The notes under the pieces are model-generated. The model was given only the letters and a program-made list of their open reading frames with translations, was not told the origin of the DNA and searched no databases. From Candidatus Uhrbacteria bacterium (GTDB lineage: Bacteria; Patescibacteriota; Patescibacteriia; 2-12-FULL-60-25): a stretch of DNA of 64,000 bases. Location of the stretch: positions 16,519 through 80,518 of the forward strand of contig JAIOPK010000019.1 of the NCBI GenBank assembly GCA_021413945.1, read 5' to 3'. The translations under genes and the position numbers were made by a program. The stretch's first letter is position 1; the number at the start of each line of letters is the position of its first letter. Positions 34,299 to 45,177 of this stretch are shown in pieces.

Positions 34299-35021
34299 AT
34301 GCCTTTGGCGCCAGTGCAGCGTGTCAAAGAGTGGTGGCGTTCCTTGCCGACGGAGACGCGTTTTTCGACGTCCATCCTGGGTGTTTGCGGGATCGTCATC
34401 ATCATTCTCTCAACCGTGTATATGCGATCCAATGTCCTTTCACCATTCCGCGTTTCCAACAATGTCCTCAAGCCGGCACAGGAGCTGTATGCCCGCCAAT
34501 CGGAACGCGCGAATGAATTGGAAGCTTCCAAAACAAAAGATACGGACCGTGACGGTTTGAGCGACTACAGCGAGCTGTACGTCTACCGTACGTCGCCGTA
34601 TCTTGGCGATACCGACTCCGACGGAATCCCCGACGCGATCGAGATCGCTCAAGCGAGCGATCCAAATTGTCCTGCCGGAACAACCTGTATCCAAATTGCT
34701 AACCAACAGCCAACCGGTTCCGCGAGCTCGACCTTTAGCGACCTGATCGACGTGACACAGTTCAACGCCGATCCCAACATGCCTTCGGAAATCCGCAATG
34801 CCCAACAATTTATTCAGGAAGCCAAAGACCCGTCGCTCGTGACCCCTCAGCAGATTCGGGAAACACTCACCAAGTTTAGTCTCGTCTCCCCGGAGCGCCT
34901 CACAGCGCTGACGGACGATGAAGTGCGAGCCGTCTACGCGGCGACCTACGCCCGCATCCTCAAGATTCGCGAAGCCTCCGCGAACGCGGGTGTTGGCGCG
35001 GCCAGTACCACCACCCCTTAA
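34299..35021 (+). CDS. Membrane-anchored protein with thrombospondin-type-3 calcium repeats
   Basis: 240 residues. One membrane helix (about 25-45, SILGVCGIVIIILSTVYM) and then two calcium-binding repeats near residues 83-120: KDTDRDGLSDYSELYVYRT and GDTDSDGIPDAIEIA, with the D-x-D-x-D-G pattern of TSP3/EF-hand-like loops. The C-terminal part is a helical region with one disulfide candidate (CPAGTTC). ATG 34299 is taken because an extended -10 ends 6 bases before it. The giant gene starts 9 bases after its stop, so the two proteins are probably partners on the surface. Confidence 0.8.
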   Translation: MPLAPVQRVKEWWRSLPTETRFSTSILGVCGIVIIILSTVYMRSNVLSPFRVSNNVLKPAQELYARQSERANELEASKTKDTDRDGLSDYSELYVYRTSPYLGDTDSDGIPDAIEIAQASDPNCPAGTTCIQIANQQPTGSASSTFSDLIDVTQFNADPNMPSEIRNAQQFIQEAKDPSLVTPQQIRETLTKFSLVSPERLTALTDDEVRAVYAATYARILKIREASANAGVGAASTTTP

Positions 35022-35030
35022 TATTACGTT

Positions 35031-38000
35031 ATGAACCATCGACCTTTGCTCCAACGCTTCCTCATCGCGATCCTCGGCTTGTTTGCCGCGATCGTCGTGG
35101 TTGGAAGTCCGTTGGTGACGCATCCGGTACGCGCCATCCCGGTTGAGGTCGTCACAAACGTGCCGGAACAAACCAACGATGTTCTCGATGAGATCTTTCA
35201 GGCGCTCTCCCAAGCGGCCGTCACAGCCTTCTTCAACGCCGCCCGCACCTTTGCCGGCCAAATCGCTTATGATGCGGCCAACTATTTGGCAAGCGGAGGC
35301 ACGGGACAGGGCGCTCTCGCGTTTGAAGACGGTTTTGGGAAGTATTTGGAGAATGTCGGTCAGGATGCCGCCGGTGAGTTCATCGGTTCTTTGTCGGAAG
35401 ATTTTTTTCAGGAAGCCGGCTTTGATCTGTGCCGACCTCCGAATCCGGGTCAATTACTTAATTTGCAGATTTCCATCACCGGATCCATTCCGGGTTTGAA
35501 TGAGCTCTGTCCAGAGGGCCAAGACTGTAACAATCGCCCTCGCCCGCGCTGTGATTTTCAAGAAATCATTTCCAACTACGAGAATTTGTATACGACGTTG
35601 TCCAATTCGGAAATTACGGATTTCGTGAGCGCGAGTTTCAATACCAATGCGAGCGAGCTCGGTATCAGCGCGACGATTCTCGGCCGTGCCAACGTCAACA
35701 TCGCCGATGAAATCAAGAAGGCCACGGCCGAGCGCGAGGAAGGCGCCGGATTCAAGCCGGTGGAGGGTAAAGTAGACGAGAAAATCAAAACACCGGCAAA
35801 ACTCGTCGGAGATCAGACGACGGAAGAAATCGTCGCCAAGCCTTCCAAGAGCGAGTCCGATGCATTTTTGGCAACGATGACCACGGCATTCGAGCAGGGC
35901 TTTTCCCAGCTTGCCTCGTACACCGCGTCGATGTTTATCAATACGCTCGCCAATAAATTGCTGGCACGCGTTTTTGAAAAGGGAATCATCGGCGCCTTCA
36001 ACTTTACGGCGACACAAGTCGGCATTAGTCCGGATGCGATCAGCGTCCGCAGTAAAACCGACGCGCGCAAAGCCAACATCGATTTGAAGAACGTTACCTT
36101 GCTGCGTGTCAGCGATATCGAGATCAGCGGTGAATTGATCGCGTGTCCGGATAACCGCGGTTTGTGGAACTGTACGGCGGATGAAACGCTCGCCCAGCTG
36201 ATCCAGGGAAAAACGGCGGAAGGCAATCCGACGATCCGTTTGGCGGTGGACAAGAATTGGTTGAAAGGGGATTGGGAATTGATTCCAACGAGCAACGTCC
36301 AGAGAAATCAGGACCGCAACTGTTATAAGGAGGCGTATTGCGCCGGTAACCTGCAGAAGCTCCGAGCCATGCGTATTTTGCCCGTCGGTTTTGAATTTGC
36401 CGCCAACTCGATCGAGAACATCAACCGCTGTGCCGGAGCCGGAGGCTGTGTGAAATTGCGTGAAGTCGTCGAGGGCTTCTCGAACTGTAATGACGCAGGC
36501 AAACGCGATGCCGAACACCCATGGTGCAACCTGATCGATCCGAACTGGGTCATCACATCGTTCCAACAGCAGTGTCAGCTGACCGGTTATGGCGATACGC
36601 TGATTTCCAATCGATTAGGCCAGCGCCGTGAAGAGTGCCGCGATATCCAGACCTGTCTGCGCCGTAACGATATCGGTGAATGTGTCGGCGGTTATGGTTC
36701 CTGTGTCGCCGATAAAACCGTGTATCGATTTAACGCGAACGAGTGTCAGGAGGACTATGCAAGCTGTCGCAGTTTCTCCAACCGCGCCGGACAAACCGTT
36801 TCCTATCTCCGCAACACCATCGATTATTCCGTCTGCCGCGCGGAAAATGTCGGCTGTTTGAGCTATGCCACCACGCGCGACGCGTCCGGAACTTGGGAGG
36901 GGACATCGCCAAAAGTCTATTTCGATAAAACGCTCGAGACCTGCGCCGCAACCGATGAGGGATGTACGCGCCTCTTGAGTGCCGAGGTCGGAGTGTCGGC
37001 ATTGAATGTCATTCAGAACCCGTCTTTTGAAACAACTAACGGCACTCCGCTCGCGCTCGATCATTGGCGCAAGCTTGATGCCACTCCTTATGTAACGCCT
37101 TCGTTGCTCGTTAACGCGGCTTCGGATGGTGCGGTTGCAACGGACGCCGGAAACAGTTTGCGTCAGGATGTGGACATGGTTCCCCTCCGTTTGTACACGA
37201 TTTCCGCCTGGGTTCGTGCAAATGGCGCATCACCAAGCGCAACGGTAACGGTTCGCCAGATGCGAAGCGCGCCCGGCGCGGCAGTTGTCGAATCGCCAGA
37301 TCCGGAACTCAGAAACGCCTACAGAAGCTCCGGATGTACATTGACGGGAGAACAAATGCAGGTCTCCACCGTCGGCCGTTCCATCGACAACAACTGGAGC
37401 CGTCTCGAGTGTTCCTTCTTGTCCGTTTCATCGACGCGCTACGCCGTTATAGAAATCGACGGTTCGAATGCGCTCGTCGATGCCGTCCAGCTGGAAGAAG
37501 GACAATTTGCCACCAACTTCCTAACCGGAAGCAATCGCGCGTTGCCGACCTTGCACATGAAGGTCGCTCCGGACGATCTGAACTGCACCGGAGCCGCCTC
37601 CGATCCCGTCGCTTGTAACGCCTTTGCCAAAGTCTGCCGACAAGTCGACGCCGGTTGTCAGGGATACACGGATAAACTCGGCGGTCCGGAAGTTCCGGCT
37701 ATTCTCACATCTAATGATGTTTGTCCGCAGGAATGTGTCGGCTATGCCGAGTTCCGCAAACAGCCGGCCGCCTTTGACCTCGTCAACGATCCGGACACGC
37801 GCTTTAGCGATCCTTCCGATGCGACCTCGAGCTTCTTTATTCCAAAGACGGCGCTCCAGTGTACGCAGGAACAAGTCGGTTGTGAGGCCTTTACGAATGT
37901 TGCCGCCGCCGCTGAAGGCGGAGAGCAGGCTACCTATTGGAGCTATTTGCGCGCCTGCCGTTTGCCGAGCGCAACGTTGAGCAAGACTTTCTTTACCTGG

Positions 38001-41000
38001 GAAGGTTCCGAGTCCGCGGGCTTCCAGCTGCGTACCTTCTCGCTTATCTCGGAATCAGGTATTCCGAATCCGGGTCCGGAAGTCCTGACCAAGCGCGGTC
38101 CCGATGGAGCGTTCAAGGAACCGACATCGTGTAATGAGGGGCTATGGAGAACCGGTATCGATCCGGATTGTCGCCAATTCTACGACCGCGACGGAAATGT
38201 CTACTACCGTTTCTATTCCCAGACCATTCTCTCCACATCCGACTGTGTCAATTTGCGCATCTCGCGATCCACGAGCCGCGACGATTGTGCCAAAACCGGC
38301 GGCGACTTCAGCACGGTCACCGGTGAATGTTTGTACAACGCCAATCTTGGTGAGAGCCGTTCCTGTCCCGCAACGGCCGCGAGCTGTCGCGCCTACTCGG
38401 GCGCGGCCGCCGGAAACGTCCAAGTCCTCGTCAATGAGAATTTCCGCGGAGGACTCGGCGGCTTCAGCGCCGGCACGCCGTCTCCGGAATCCCTGCTCGT
38501 CGGCGACCAGAGCTTGCGCTTGAATGAGGGAACGCCCGTTACCAACGTCAGCTTTGCCAGCGAGTCCGCCGGACTCTATCGTGTCAGTTTCTGGGCCAAA
38601 GCCGCCGGCCGCAACGATTTGAACCTCACCTTTGGCATCCGCGATACCGCCGCACCGGCCGCGACACCGACCCAGGTCGGAAACATCCGCTTATCAACAG
38701 ACTGGCAGCGCTACACCGTCGGCTTGTTCTCCGGCGCCTCGCTCGCTTCCTCATCGACACTCATCACCACGATGACGGGCTCCGGCATCCGCGCCGTCTT
38801 CATCGATGAAGTCCGCATCGAGCGCATCCGCGACACCGCGTTTGTCATCCAAAACTCCTGGAACACGCCGATCTCCTGTGACCGTTCCTTCTCCGGCGCG
38901 ATTGAACCGCAAGCTATGCTGGGCTGCCGCGCCTACAACGACCGCTTCAACCGCGAGGTGAACGCCTTCCGCTTTACGCGTCTCTGCCGTGCAGAGGGGA
39001 TTGGCTGCCGCGCCTTTGTCGACACACGCAACTCCGACAGCCCATACGCCGAAAGCTTCAATCAGCGCGATGCGGCACCAGTTCCGGTCTTCAATAGCTC
39101 GGCCCTCGTCTACGGTTCATCGACCACCACGCGTCTCGGTGATCGCATGAAGTATCTCGTCTACGACCCATCCAAAGTGTGTCAGCGCGAGAACGCTTCC
39201 TGCCGAGCTTTTGGAAAACCGCTCTATTCCGTCGACCGCTCAACCATCGAGTCCTATACGAGCGTCTATTATAAGGATGACATCACCAAGTACGGCGATG
39301 CACTCTGTAAGCCGTCCGAGGAATTCTGCGAAGAATATAAGTACAACGGCGCTAACGACTATTTCCGCGATCCTCAGCGCAAGGTGTGTGAATTCAAGCA
39401 GGGCGTTCGATTATCGTTCCGCGATTTCCCGAGCGCTCCCGTAGGTTCGGTGCTCGCCGGCCTCGCGGAAGCCGAGTACGACGGTTGGTTTAGACAAGGT
39501 TCAAGTCCGTCGATGCCGTGTTATCCGGATGCATTGGAAGGCGGCCGTAACTTCCCGCTGCCAAAGCGCGGTGACGAGATTTGGGCCGGTTGGACGGGTT
39601 TGTGTCCGGGAACGGCGGCCGAGTGTACGGAATTCCGCGACATCAATGATACAAGCGACGTGCTCCATCGCACCGGCAAGCCTTACTTCTTTGTGAATGA
39701 CGATCGTCTTGATAAGACGAGCTGTCAGGGCAACGTCGATGTCGGCCAAGGCTGTGTGCTCATGCGCGACATGAGCGATCCGGTGCTCAAATACTCCGTC
39801 GCCGCTTCCTACGCCAAATACGCGTCAAACGATTTCCGTCCGACGCCTCCAATCAATTGTTTCCTCACTCCGACGCATCCATCCTGTCTCGCCGCCGGCG
39901 CCAGCACCTCAACCGACGCCAACTTGCTCCTCAAGATCAAGATCGACCGCGACTGCGCCCAGTGGCTCGGCTGTAAGAGCTCGGAGTCCGTCTTTGATGC
40001 CGCCACGAGCCAATACAAGGAAATCTGTACCAACGTCGCTCTCTGCGATAAATCCACCGACCGCCCGGGAGAAATCTTCTGCGCCAACTACGTCGACCGT
40101 GCCGCCACCTCCACGGAAGCCGTGATGCAGCGCGGAAAATTCTTTGACATCAACGCGTATACGGAACGTCCGGTCGGACTAGGGGAGAAAGATTACTCGG
40201 GCTACGCGCTACCAAATACGTTCCAAATTCCGGAACTCGTTACGGCACGTGTCGGTTCCGAGGGTGCCAACAATGTTGAGAACAATAAGTATCGCTTTGC
40301 ACTGGACTATCGATTGGCGGCGGCTGTGCAGATGCCTACCGAGCCTCGCGTCGGAGGCCCTGGTCTCCAATTTAAGCTGAATCCTGGCCCGAACTTTGCG
40401 CGTCCACTCGCAATCACACCGACCGGGGCGCCGATTCAGTTGGCAAACCCGGCGGTAAAGCTGTGTGAGCATGTTGGAACAGGGATCATCGGCTACTACC
40501 TCGCAACAGAAGTCGGCTCGCTCGGCTTCCCGGTAAAACCCATCGTGAATTGCTATCTCCCGGTTAAGTCCGGAGGAGAAAACTATAACTTCCAGAATGT
40601 CTCGACACGTTTCTCGCTCGATGATCCTCGCACGGATCCGACGCTCACAAATGCCTTCCCTCCGGCCGAGTGCCGTGTAAACCCGGAAGCCGATTCACCG
40701 TTCGGCGCAAGCTATGTAACGGAATGGGACCTCACTACCAATCCGCCGAAGCCCGTCACTAAAGTCGGCGGTTTCACGAGCGCCAATACCTGTGAATTTG
40801 GAGAGGACTGCGTCTGTAACTACAAGCGCGCCAACTATGGTTCGGTGGCTTTCAGCCGATTCTTTAGCCCGCTGTCGCAGAGCGTTCCTCCGGGAATTTG
40901 TCAGGGCGGTCCGCGTGACGGACAAGCCTGTTTGCCGTCGACCCTCTTCCAGCTGCCTACCCAGGCCTCACGCACCGGAGCAGGCACCGGTGCTACGGCC

Positions 41001-44000
41001 GAGCTCGTTCAAGGCTTGGAAGGTTCCAATGCTGCTCAAACGTGTGGTCCCGTGGAAGGCGGCGGGCGCTGTGTCGCCTTCAACAAGCTTGAAATTATCA
41101 AGGGCGTATTTGGCCAATGTCTGGAACGTGATGAGACTCGCATCATCGGCCAAGACCAGGCGAACAAGCCTTGTCTGACATGGAATCCGACGCCGATTCT
41201 CTTTGGAGACAAAGACTCCTTCCACTATCAGCCGACATCGGGTTATCTCCCCCCGCAGAACTCGGGCCAATACTATTGCGTCTCGCCGATAAAAAAGCCC
41301 TCCAAAGCCAGCCTGACATGGAATTCGATATCCCAGTACGATTCTCCGCATGGTGAAGCGGAGGGACTCGGTGCGGGCGATAGCGAGGAGCCGGCGGCTT
41401 CCATGTATTACGCCCACGACGATGATTGGGACCATACGATTTTTGGAACAAATCGTAACAGGCTAAGGTTCTATGCGGGCTGGATGACAAGGATTGACTT
41501 TGATGACGATTGGGTTTCTTCGGATAATAACGGCCTTCTTGGCGAGGACCAGAACTACTTCGCCTCCATCTTCGGTGTCGCTCCCGCTTCGTATTACACG
41601 GGAACAACGGATTGCGAATACGCGGACGATGACCAGGACGATTCGAGAGATGAGGATGCGTTGGCACTTCGCCTCGTCGATGCCGGTTCCGGTTATGCGG
41701 AGTACTTCTTGCGCACGAATGATACGAATTTGGCGACATCGCTACAGATTGCCGGCATTCCTCCGCAAGATGCGGCTTCCGGATGGACGCGGACATCGGA
41801 GTCGGCCAGCCGTACCGAGTTCTTTGAGTCGACGTTAAGCGATAGCACAATCTCGTACTTCAAAATCGATCCGATCAACAACGGGAGCTATGGGCGTATC
41901 GCCTGCGGTTACCAAGCTGGCTGGGTCGATAACTTGGGCAGTGTGGACTATGACAATGCCGATTCCAATCGTCCCAAGGACGCGGAGTGGCGTACCAAGT
42001 TCTACGAAAATTATAATCCGTATCTCACGCGCGGACAGGAGGGCGTGTATTCCAATACCGGAGGCCGGCCATTCCAAGTCGATTGTGTCGGTGCCGCCGG
42101 TTCTTGTTACCTCAAATACTGGGAGCTGGATTATCGTTCGGCAAATCAACCAAAGAAGTTCGTCGGTCTTCAGCGCATCGGTCAGGATGGTTCTGTCACG
42201 GATATCATTGTTCGCGGATTGCACGACATCCGGAAAAATCCGATCCAGTCGACCTGCGAGAATAGCAAGCCGTACTTCGCCGTTCGCGCCGTGTTTGAAG
42301 CAAGAGCATCAAATACAACCGTTCCCGCACCGGAGTTGACCGCCGATAACGTGAATGGTCCTTGGCGCTTTGTCGGATTCTGGGTATCCGCTTGCGGCGG
42401 CGACACGGGTGGCGATCAGCGCTATATCTACATGAGTATCGATGTGGGTACTGCGAGCGTCTGTAAGGAGTTGGCGGAAGTCCGTAGCAAGGATTCCAGC
42501 CAAGATGCCGCATTCACGGACCGCGTTTGGCGCCGTAGCGATTTCCGAGAGCCCGGTACTGGTCTGCAGTATTCGGATAGCGGATCTCCGTTTTCAAGCG
42601 CAATTAATACCGGTCCTGCGGGAAGAGATCCGCTGTTCCAGAATGGAGCGGAGATTACCGGCTTCTCGCCGCTCAATCCTCCGATTTTCCTCGCGCCTCC
42701 TTCACAGACGTACTATCGTCCGGCAACCGTTCCGAAGGATAAGTGGGCATATCTTTCCAACTTGTTTGCGCGCATTTACCGTGTCTACCGCTTCCAGTTC
42801 TTGCCGGTAGGCAAAGACAATACGGCTTGTACTGTCGGTCCATTCCGCGGCACGCGCTGCACAAACGTATTGCGTTGTTCAAATGATATCGGTCTTGCAT
42901 GCCCTACGGCGGGCCTGACGACCGGATGCGCTTCCGGCGGAACCTGTATTCAGACATCTCCGGCTTGTTCCTATGATGGAAGCTGTCGTGCGGCTCTCGA
43001 CCAGAGCGAGTTGAATTCGATGAAGATTTGCAGTCAAGGAATCAGCCGTCTGCTTTCTTGTAGCGAATCGGATGATGTCTGTAAGGCGCCTACGTTTGTA
43101 AAAAATGATGGCTCCCTCGTTTCGCTTACCAATCCTTGCAGTGAGGCTACTGGTTGGAGAGTTGTTGATGCGACGGCCAGAACGTATCAACGAACGAGCG
43201 GTGACACAACGATCCTTTCGCTTGAGCAAGCGGCCGCGGTCAACGCGTTTGCTTGTGGCGCGGGTTCTGTAAACACGGCCGCCGGCAGCTGTAAGTTCCC
43301 GGAGGCAGCAAGTATCGATTGTCCGGTGGAAATTAATGGGGGACTCATAGGGACTTGCAATGCGACCGACTTCAAGTGCGATTACCCGGCTTCAATGGAT
43401 GCGATTTTCAGCGCACGAGGAATTACGACTGTGGCGGAAAAACGCAACACATGTAACCCTGCCACAGCTCGCAAGGATTGTTCGTTCACGGATGAAAACG
43501 TTGACGGCTTCGGTGCATCCAACGCCATTTCTTGTATCACGCCTCCCTACAGCGCTTTGGGTCGCTGTTCCGGCGGTGAACGAGACACGCAGATCTGTTG
43601 GTTAAGCAGCAAGCCGCGCGAAGGAACCATTGGTTCATGCATTAGTACGGCGGATGCCGCGACGTTAAAGAATCCCGCCGCGAATTCCTGTATTCCTGTT
43701 TCCGGTCCCGCACCCGACTACTCGCCGATTGCCACCTGTCTAAAACCGGGTGCGACCGCAGGCCTTCCGAATAGTTCGAATGATCCGGATACGGACGATA
43801 ACATCTGCACGCATTCCGGCGGATACCAGCCGCGCATCGACATGTGTCCCGATCCGGCTGACGAGTTCTGCGGATTGATCGCTTACAGAATCGGCGGAAC
43901 AGGCTCCACGGCATCCCTGAATCCAAGCGGCCCGCCGCTCCCGACCGACCACACGCTCGGCATGTATACGCCAACCCGTCTTGGCTACACCGCCGCAGGC

Positions 44001-45098
44001 ATTACCGCCGCCACCTTCCGCTACATGGCGTATTACAACCCGTTGCCTCCGCGCTTGGCCGCTCCGGACACGCGCAACTGCCCCATCCCGGGCCAGTGTC
44101 CGATCTCTCGTGTCGATACCTTCGCCTTCAACGGTCAAACCGACGGCGTCATCAATGTCGGCGGTGGTTCCCACAAGTCGACGATGCGCTTCTACGCATG
44201 GGCCGCGCATAACCAGATGCCTCTCCGCCAAGTCGTGATCGATTGGGGCGACGGTTCCAACCAGCGCGTCGATGACACGCGTATGAAGAATCGCAAACCG
44301 TTCTGTGGAGTCCAGCGCGAATGCTCCAACACGCCGGGTCTTACGTGTCAGACTAACGCCGATTGTCCGCCGGCTGCGGGAACCTGTGTCGCTATCGGAA
44401 CCTGTTCCCAAAACCCGAACCTCGCCTGCTCACAGGATTCCAACTGCACCGTCGCCGGTGTGAAAGACACATGTAATATCCGCACGATGTTCGGCAATGC
44501 AACCGAAGCCTGTCAGTCCGACTACTTTGACTTTGCTCACCTGTACTCCTGTGGAGCACAACAGAAGGCGGAACCGATCGATGGCGGCTTGCAACGCTGT
44601 ACAAACCAACCGCGTTGCTCTCGTGACACAAACCGCACTTGTCCGACACCGGGCTTGAATGATGGTTGTGCTCCGGGTGACATCTGTCTTGAAGGCTTGG
44701 CCCCTGTCGATGGTTGCTTCGACCTCGAGTTCCGCACTTGCCGCTTCAGCCCCCGCATCATGATCCAAGACAACTTTGGCTGGTGTACCGGTGAGTGCCG
44801 CAACGGTTTGACCGGAGGTCAGCCGGATGACCTCGCAGCAAACACGGTGAAGCATCCGAATGGCGGATGCTGGGCGGGTTCGACATTGGGCAATGATCCG
44901 AATATTCGATTCAATGATCGCGCAAATCAAAGCAATGATCGTCTAAGTGTTGTGCTCAGTATAAGCGAATGTAAAGAAGACGCATTGAACGCTGTGCCCA
45001 CTGCCATCCCAGTTCCTGCCACGGAACGTAATAACAGAAGTTGGATCGTATATCCTGGTTCCCTGCAGCTTCGTGAAAGCGGTGAACTAGCTCCGTAA
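35031..45098 (+). CDS. Giant secreted Cys-rich multidomain protein (3355 aa)
   Basis: An N-terminal hydrophobic segment (about 9-37) looks like a signal peptide with cleavage near PVRA. A helical region follows to about 330. From about 550 to 1530 at least ten short Cys motifs of the form C-x-x-[FY] recur (for example VGCLSYA, AGCQGYTD, LGCRAYND, IGCRAFVD). Two carbohydrate-binding-like jelly-roll segments lie near 655-845 (NVIQNPSFETTNG) and 1128-1280 (VLVNENFRGG). Near 3040-3180 a PKD-like domain (VVIDWGDGSNQ ... FDFAHLYSC) is interrupted by Cys-rich inserts (CSNTPGLTCQ). No sortase or other anchor is seen at the C-terminus. Function unknown; likely surface attachment or structure. Confidence 0.85.
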   Translation: MNHRPLLQRFLIAILGLFAAIVVVGSPLVTHPVRAIPVEVVTNVPEQTNDVLDEIFQALSQAAVTAFFNAARTFAGQIAYDAANYLASGGTGQGALAFEDGFGKYLENVGQDAAGEFIGSLSEDFFQEAGFDLCRPPNPGQLLNLQISITGSIPGLNELCPEGQDCNNRPRPRCDFQEIISNYENLYTTLSNSEITDFVSASFNTNASELGISATILGRANVNIADEIKKATAEREEGAGFKPVEGKVDEKIKTPAKLVGDQTTEEIVAKPSKSESDAFLATMTTAFEQGFSQLASYTASMFINTLANKLLARVFEKGIIGAFNFTATQVGISPDAISVRSKTDARKANIDLKNVTLLRVSDIEISGELIACPDNRGLWNCTADETLAQLIQGKTAEGNPTIRLAVDKNWLKGDWELIPTSNVQRNQDRNCYKEAYCAGNLQKLRAMRILPVGFEFAANSIENINRCAGAGGCVKLREVVEGFSNCNDAGKRDAEHPWCNLIDPNWVITSFQQQCQLTGYGDTLISNRLGQRREECRDIQTCLRRNDIGECVGGYGSCVADKTVYRFNANECQEDYASCRSFSNRAGQTVSYLRNTIDYSVCRAENVGCLSYATTRDASGTWEGTSPKVYFDKTLETCAATDEGCTRLLSAEVGVSALNVIQNPSFETTNGTPLALDHWRKLDATPYVTPSLLVNAASDGAVATDAGNSLRQDVDMVPLRLYTISAWVRANGASPSATVTVRQMRSAPGAAVVESPDPELRNAYRSSGCTLTGEQMQVSTVGRSIDNNWSRLECSFLSVSSTRYAVIEIDGSNALVDAVQLEEGQFATNFLTGSNRALPTLHMKVAPDDLNCTGAASDPVACNAFAKVCRQVDAGCQGYTDKLGGPEVPAILTSNDVCPQECVGYAEFRKQPAAFDLVNDPDTRFSDPSDATSSFFIPKTALQCTQEQVGCEAFTNVAAAAEGGEQATYWSYLRACRLPSATLSKTFFTWEGSESAGFQLRTFSLISESGIPNPGPEVLTKRGPDGAFKEPTSCNEGLWRTGIDPDCRQFYDRDGNVYYRFYSQTILSTSDCVNLRISRSTSRDDCAKTGGDFSTVTGECLYNANLGESRSCPATAASCRAYSGAAAGNVQVLVNENFRGGLGGFSAGTPSPESLLVGDQSLRLNEGTPVTNVSFASESAGLYRVSFWAKAAGRNDLNLTFGIRDTAAPAATPTQVGNIRLSTDWQRYTVGLFSGASLASSSTLITTMTGSGIRAVFIDEVRIERIRDTAFVIQNSWNTPISCDRSFSGAIEPQAMLGCRAYNDRFNREVNAFRFTRLCRAEGIGCRAFVDTRNSDSPYAESFNQRDAAPVPVFNSSALVYGSSTTTRLGDRMKYLVYDPSKVCQRENASCRAFGKPLYSVDRSTIESYTSVYYKDDITKYGDALCKPSEEFCEEYKYNGANDYFRDPQRKVCEFKQGVRLSFRDFPSAPVGSVLAGLAEAEYDGWFRQGSSPSMPCYPDALEGGRNFPLPKRGDEIWAGWTGLCPGTAAECTEFRDINDTSDVLHRTGKPYFFVNDDRLDKTSCQGNVDVGQGCVLMRDMSDPVLKYSVAASYAKYASNDFRPTPPINCFLTPTHPSCLAAGASTSTDANLLLKIKIDRDCAQWLGCKSSESVFDAATSQYKEICTNVALCDKSTDRPGEIFCANYVDRAATSTEAVMQRGKFFDINAYTERPVGLGEKDYSGYALPNTFQIPELVTARVGSEGANNVENNKYRFALDYRLAAAVQMPTEPRVGGPGLQFKLNPGPNFARPLAITPTGAPIQLANPAVKLCEHVGTGIIGYYLATEVGSLGFPVKPIVNCYLPVKSGGENYNFQNVSTRFSLDDPRTDPTLTNAFPPAECRVNPEADSPFGASYVTEWDLTTNPPKPVTKVGGFTSANTCEFGEDCVCNYKRANYGSVAFSRFFSPLSQSVPPGICQGGPRDGQACLPSTLFQLPTQASRTGAGTGATAELVQGLEGSNAAQTCGPVEGGGRCVAFNKLEIIKGVFGQCLERDETRIIGQDQANKPCLTWNPTPILFGDKDSFHYQPTSGYLPPQNSGQYYCVSPIKKPSKASLTWNSISQYDSPHGEAEGLGAGDSEEPAASMYYAHDDDWDHTIFGTNRNRLRFYAGWMTRIDFDDDWVSSDNNGLLGEDQNYFASIFGVAPASYYTGTTDCEYADDDQDDSRDEDALALRLVDAGSGYAEYFLRTNDTNLATSLQIAGIPPQDAASGWTRTSESASRTEFFESTLSDSTISYFKIDPINNGSYGRIACGYQAGWVDNLGSVDYDNADSNRPKDAEWRTKFYENYNPYLTRGQEGVYSNTGGRPFQVDCVGAAGSCYLKYWELDYRSANQPKKFVGLQRIGQDGSVTDIIVRGLHDIRKNPIQSTCENSKPYFAVRAVFEARASNTTVPAPELTADNVNGPWRFVGFWVSACGGDTGGDQRYIYMSIDVGTASVCKELAEVRSKDSSQDAAFTDRVWRRSDFREPGTGLQYSDSGSPFSSAINTGPAGRDPLFQNGAEITGFSPLNPPIFLAPPSQTYYRPATVPKDKWAYLSNLFARIYRVYRFQFLPVGKDNTACTVGPFRGTRCTNVLRCSNDIGLACPTAGLTTGCASGGTCIQTSPACSYDGSCRAALDQSELNSMKICSQGISRLLSCSESDDVCKAPTFVKNDGSLVSLTNPCSEATGWRVVDATARTYQRTSGDTTILSLEQAAAVNAFACGAGSVNTAAGSCKFPEAASIDCPVEINGGLIGTCNATDFKCDYPASMDAIFSARGITTVAEKRNTCNPATARKDCSFTDENVDGFGASNAISCITPPYSALGRCSGGERDTQICWLSSKPREGTIGSCISTADAATLKNPAANSCIPVSGPAPDYSPIATCLKPGATAGLPNSSNDPDTDDNICTHSGGYQPRIDMCPDPADEFCGLIAYRIGGTGSTASLNPSGPPLPTDHTLGMYTPTRLGYTAAGITAATFRYMAYYNPLPPRLAAPDTRNCPIPGQCPISRVDTFAFNGQTDGVINVGGGSHKSTMRFYAWAAHNQMPLRQVVIDWGDGSNQRVDDTRMKNRKPFCGVQRECSNTPGLTCQTNADCPPAAGTCVAIGTCSQNPNLACSQDSNCTVAGVKDTCNIRTMFGNATEACQSDYFDFAHLYSCGAQQKAEPIDGGLQRCTNQPRCSRDTNRTCPTPGLNDGCAPGDICLEGLAPVDGCFDLEFRTCRFSPRIMIQDNFGWCTGECRNGLTGGQPDDLAANTVKHPNGGCWAGSTLGNDPNIRFNDRANQSNDRLSVVLSISECKEDALNAVPTAIPVPATERNNRSWIVYPGSLQLRESGELAP

Positions 45099-45119
45099 GA
45101 AAATAAAGATACTGAATAG

Positions 45120-45150
45120 CCCCCGTTCCGCAGTAATGCGGGACGGGGGC
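45120..45150. terminator. Hairpin between the giant gene and the lipoprotein gene
   Basis: A roughly 14-bp stem (45120-45133 with 45137-45150, one mismatch) between convergent genes. T-runs are weak on both sides. Confidence 0.65.
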
Positions 45151-45177
45151 GTTCAGGTAGGGATGAGGAGCGCGAGC

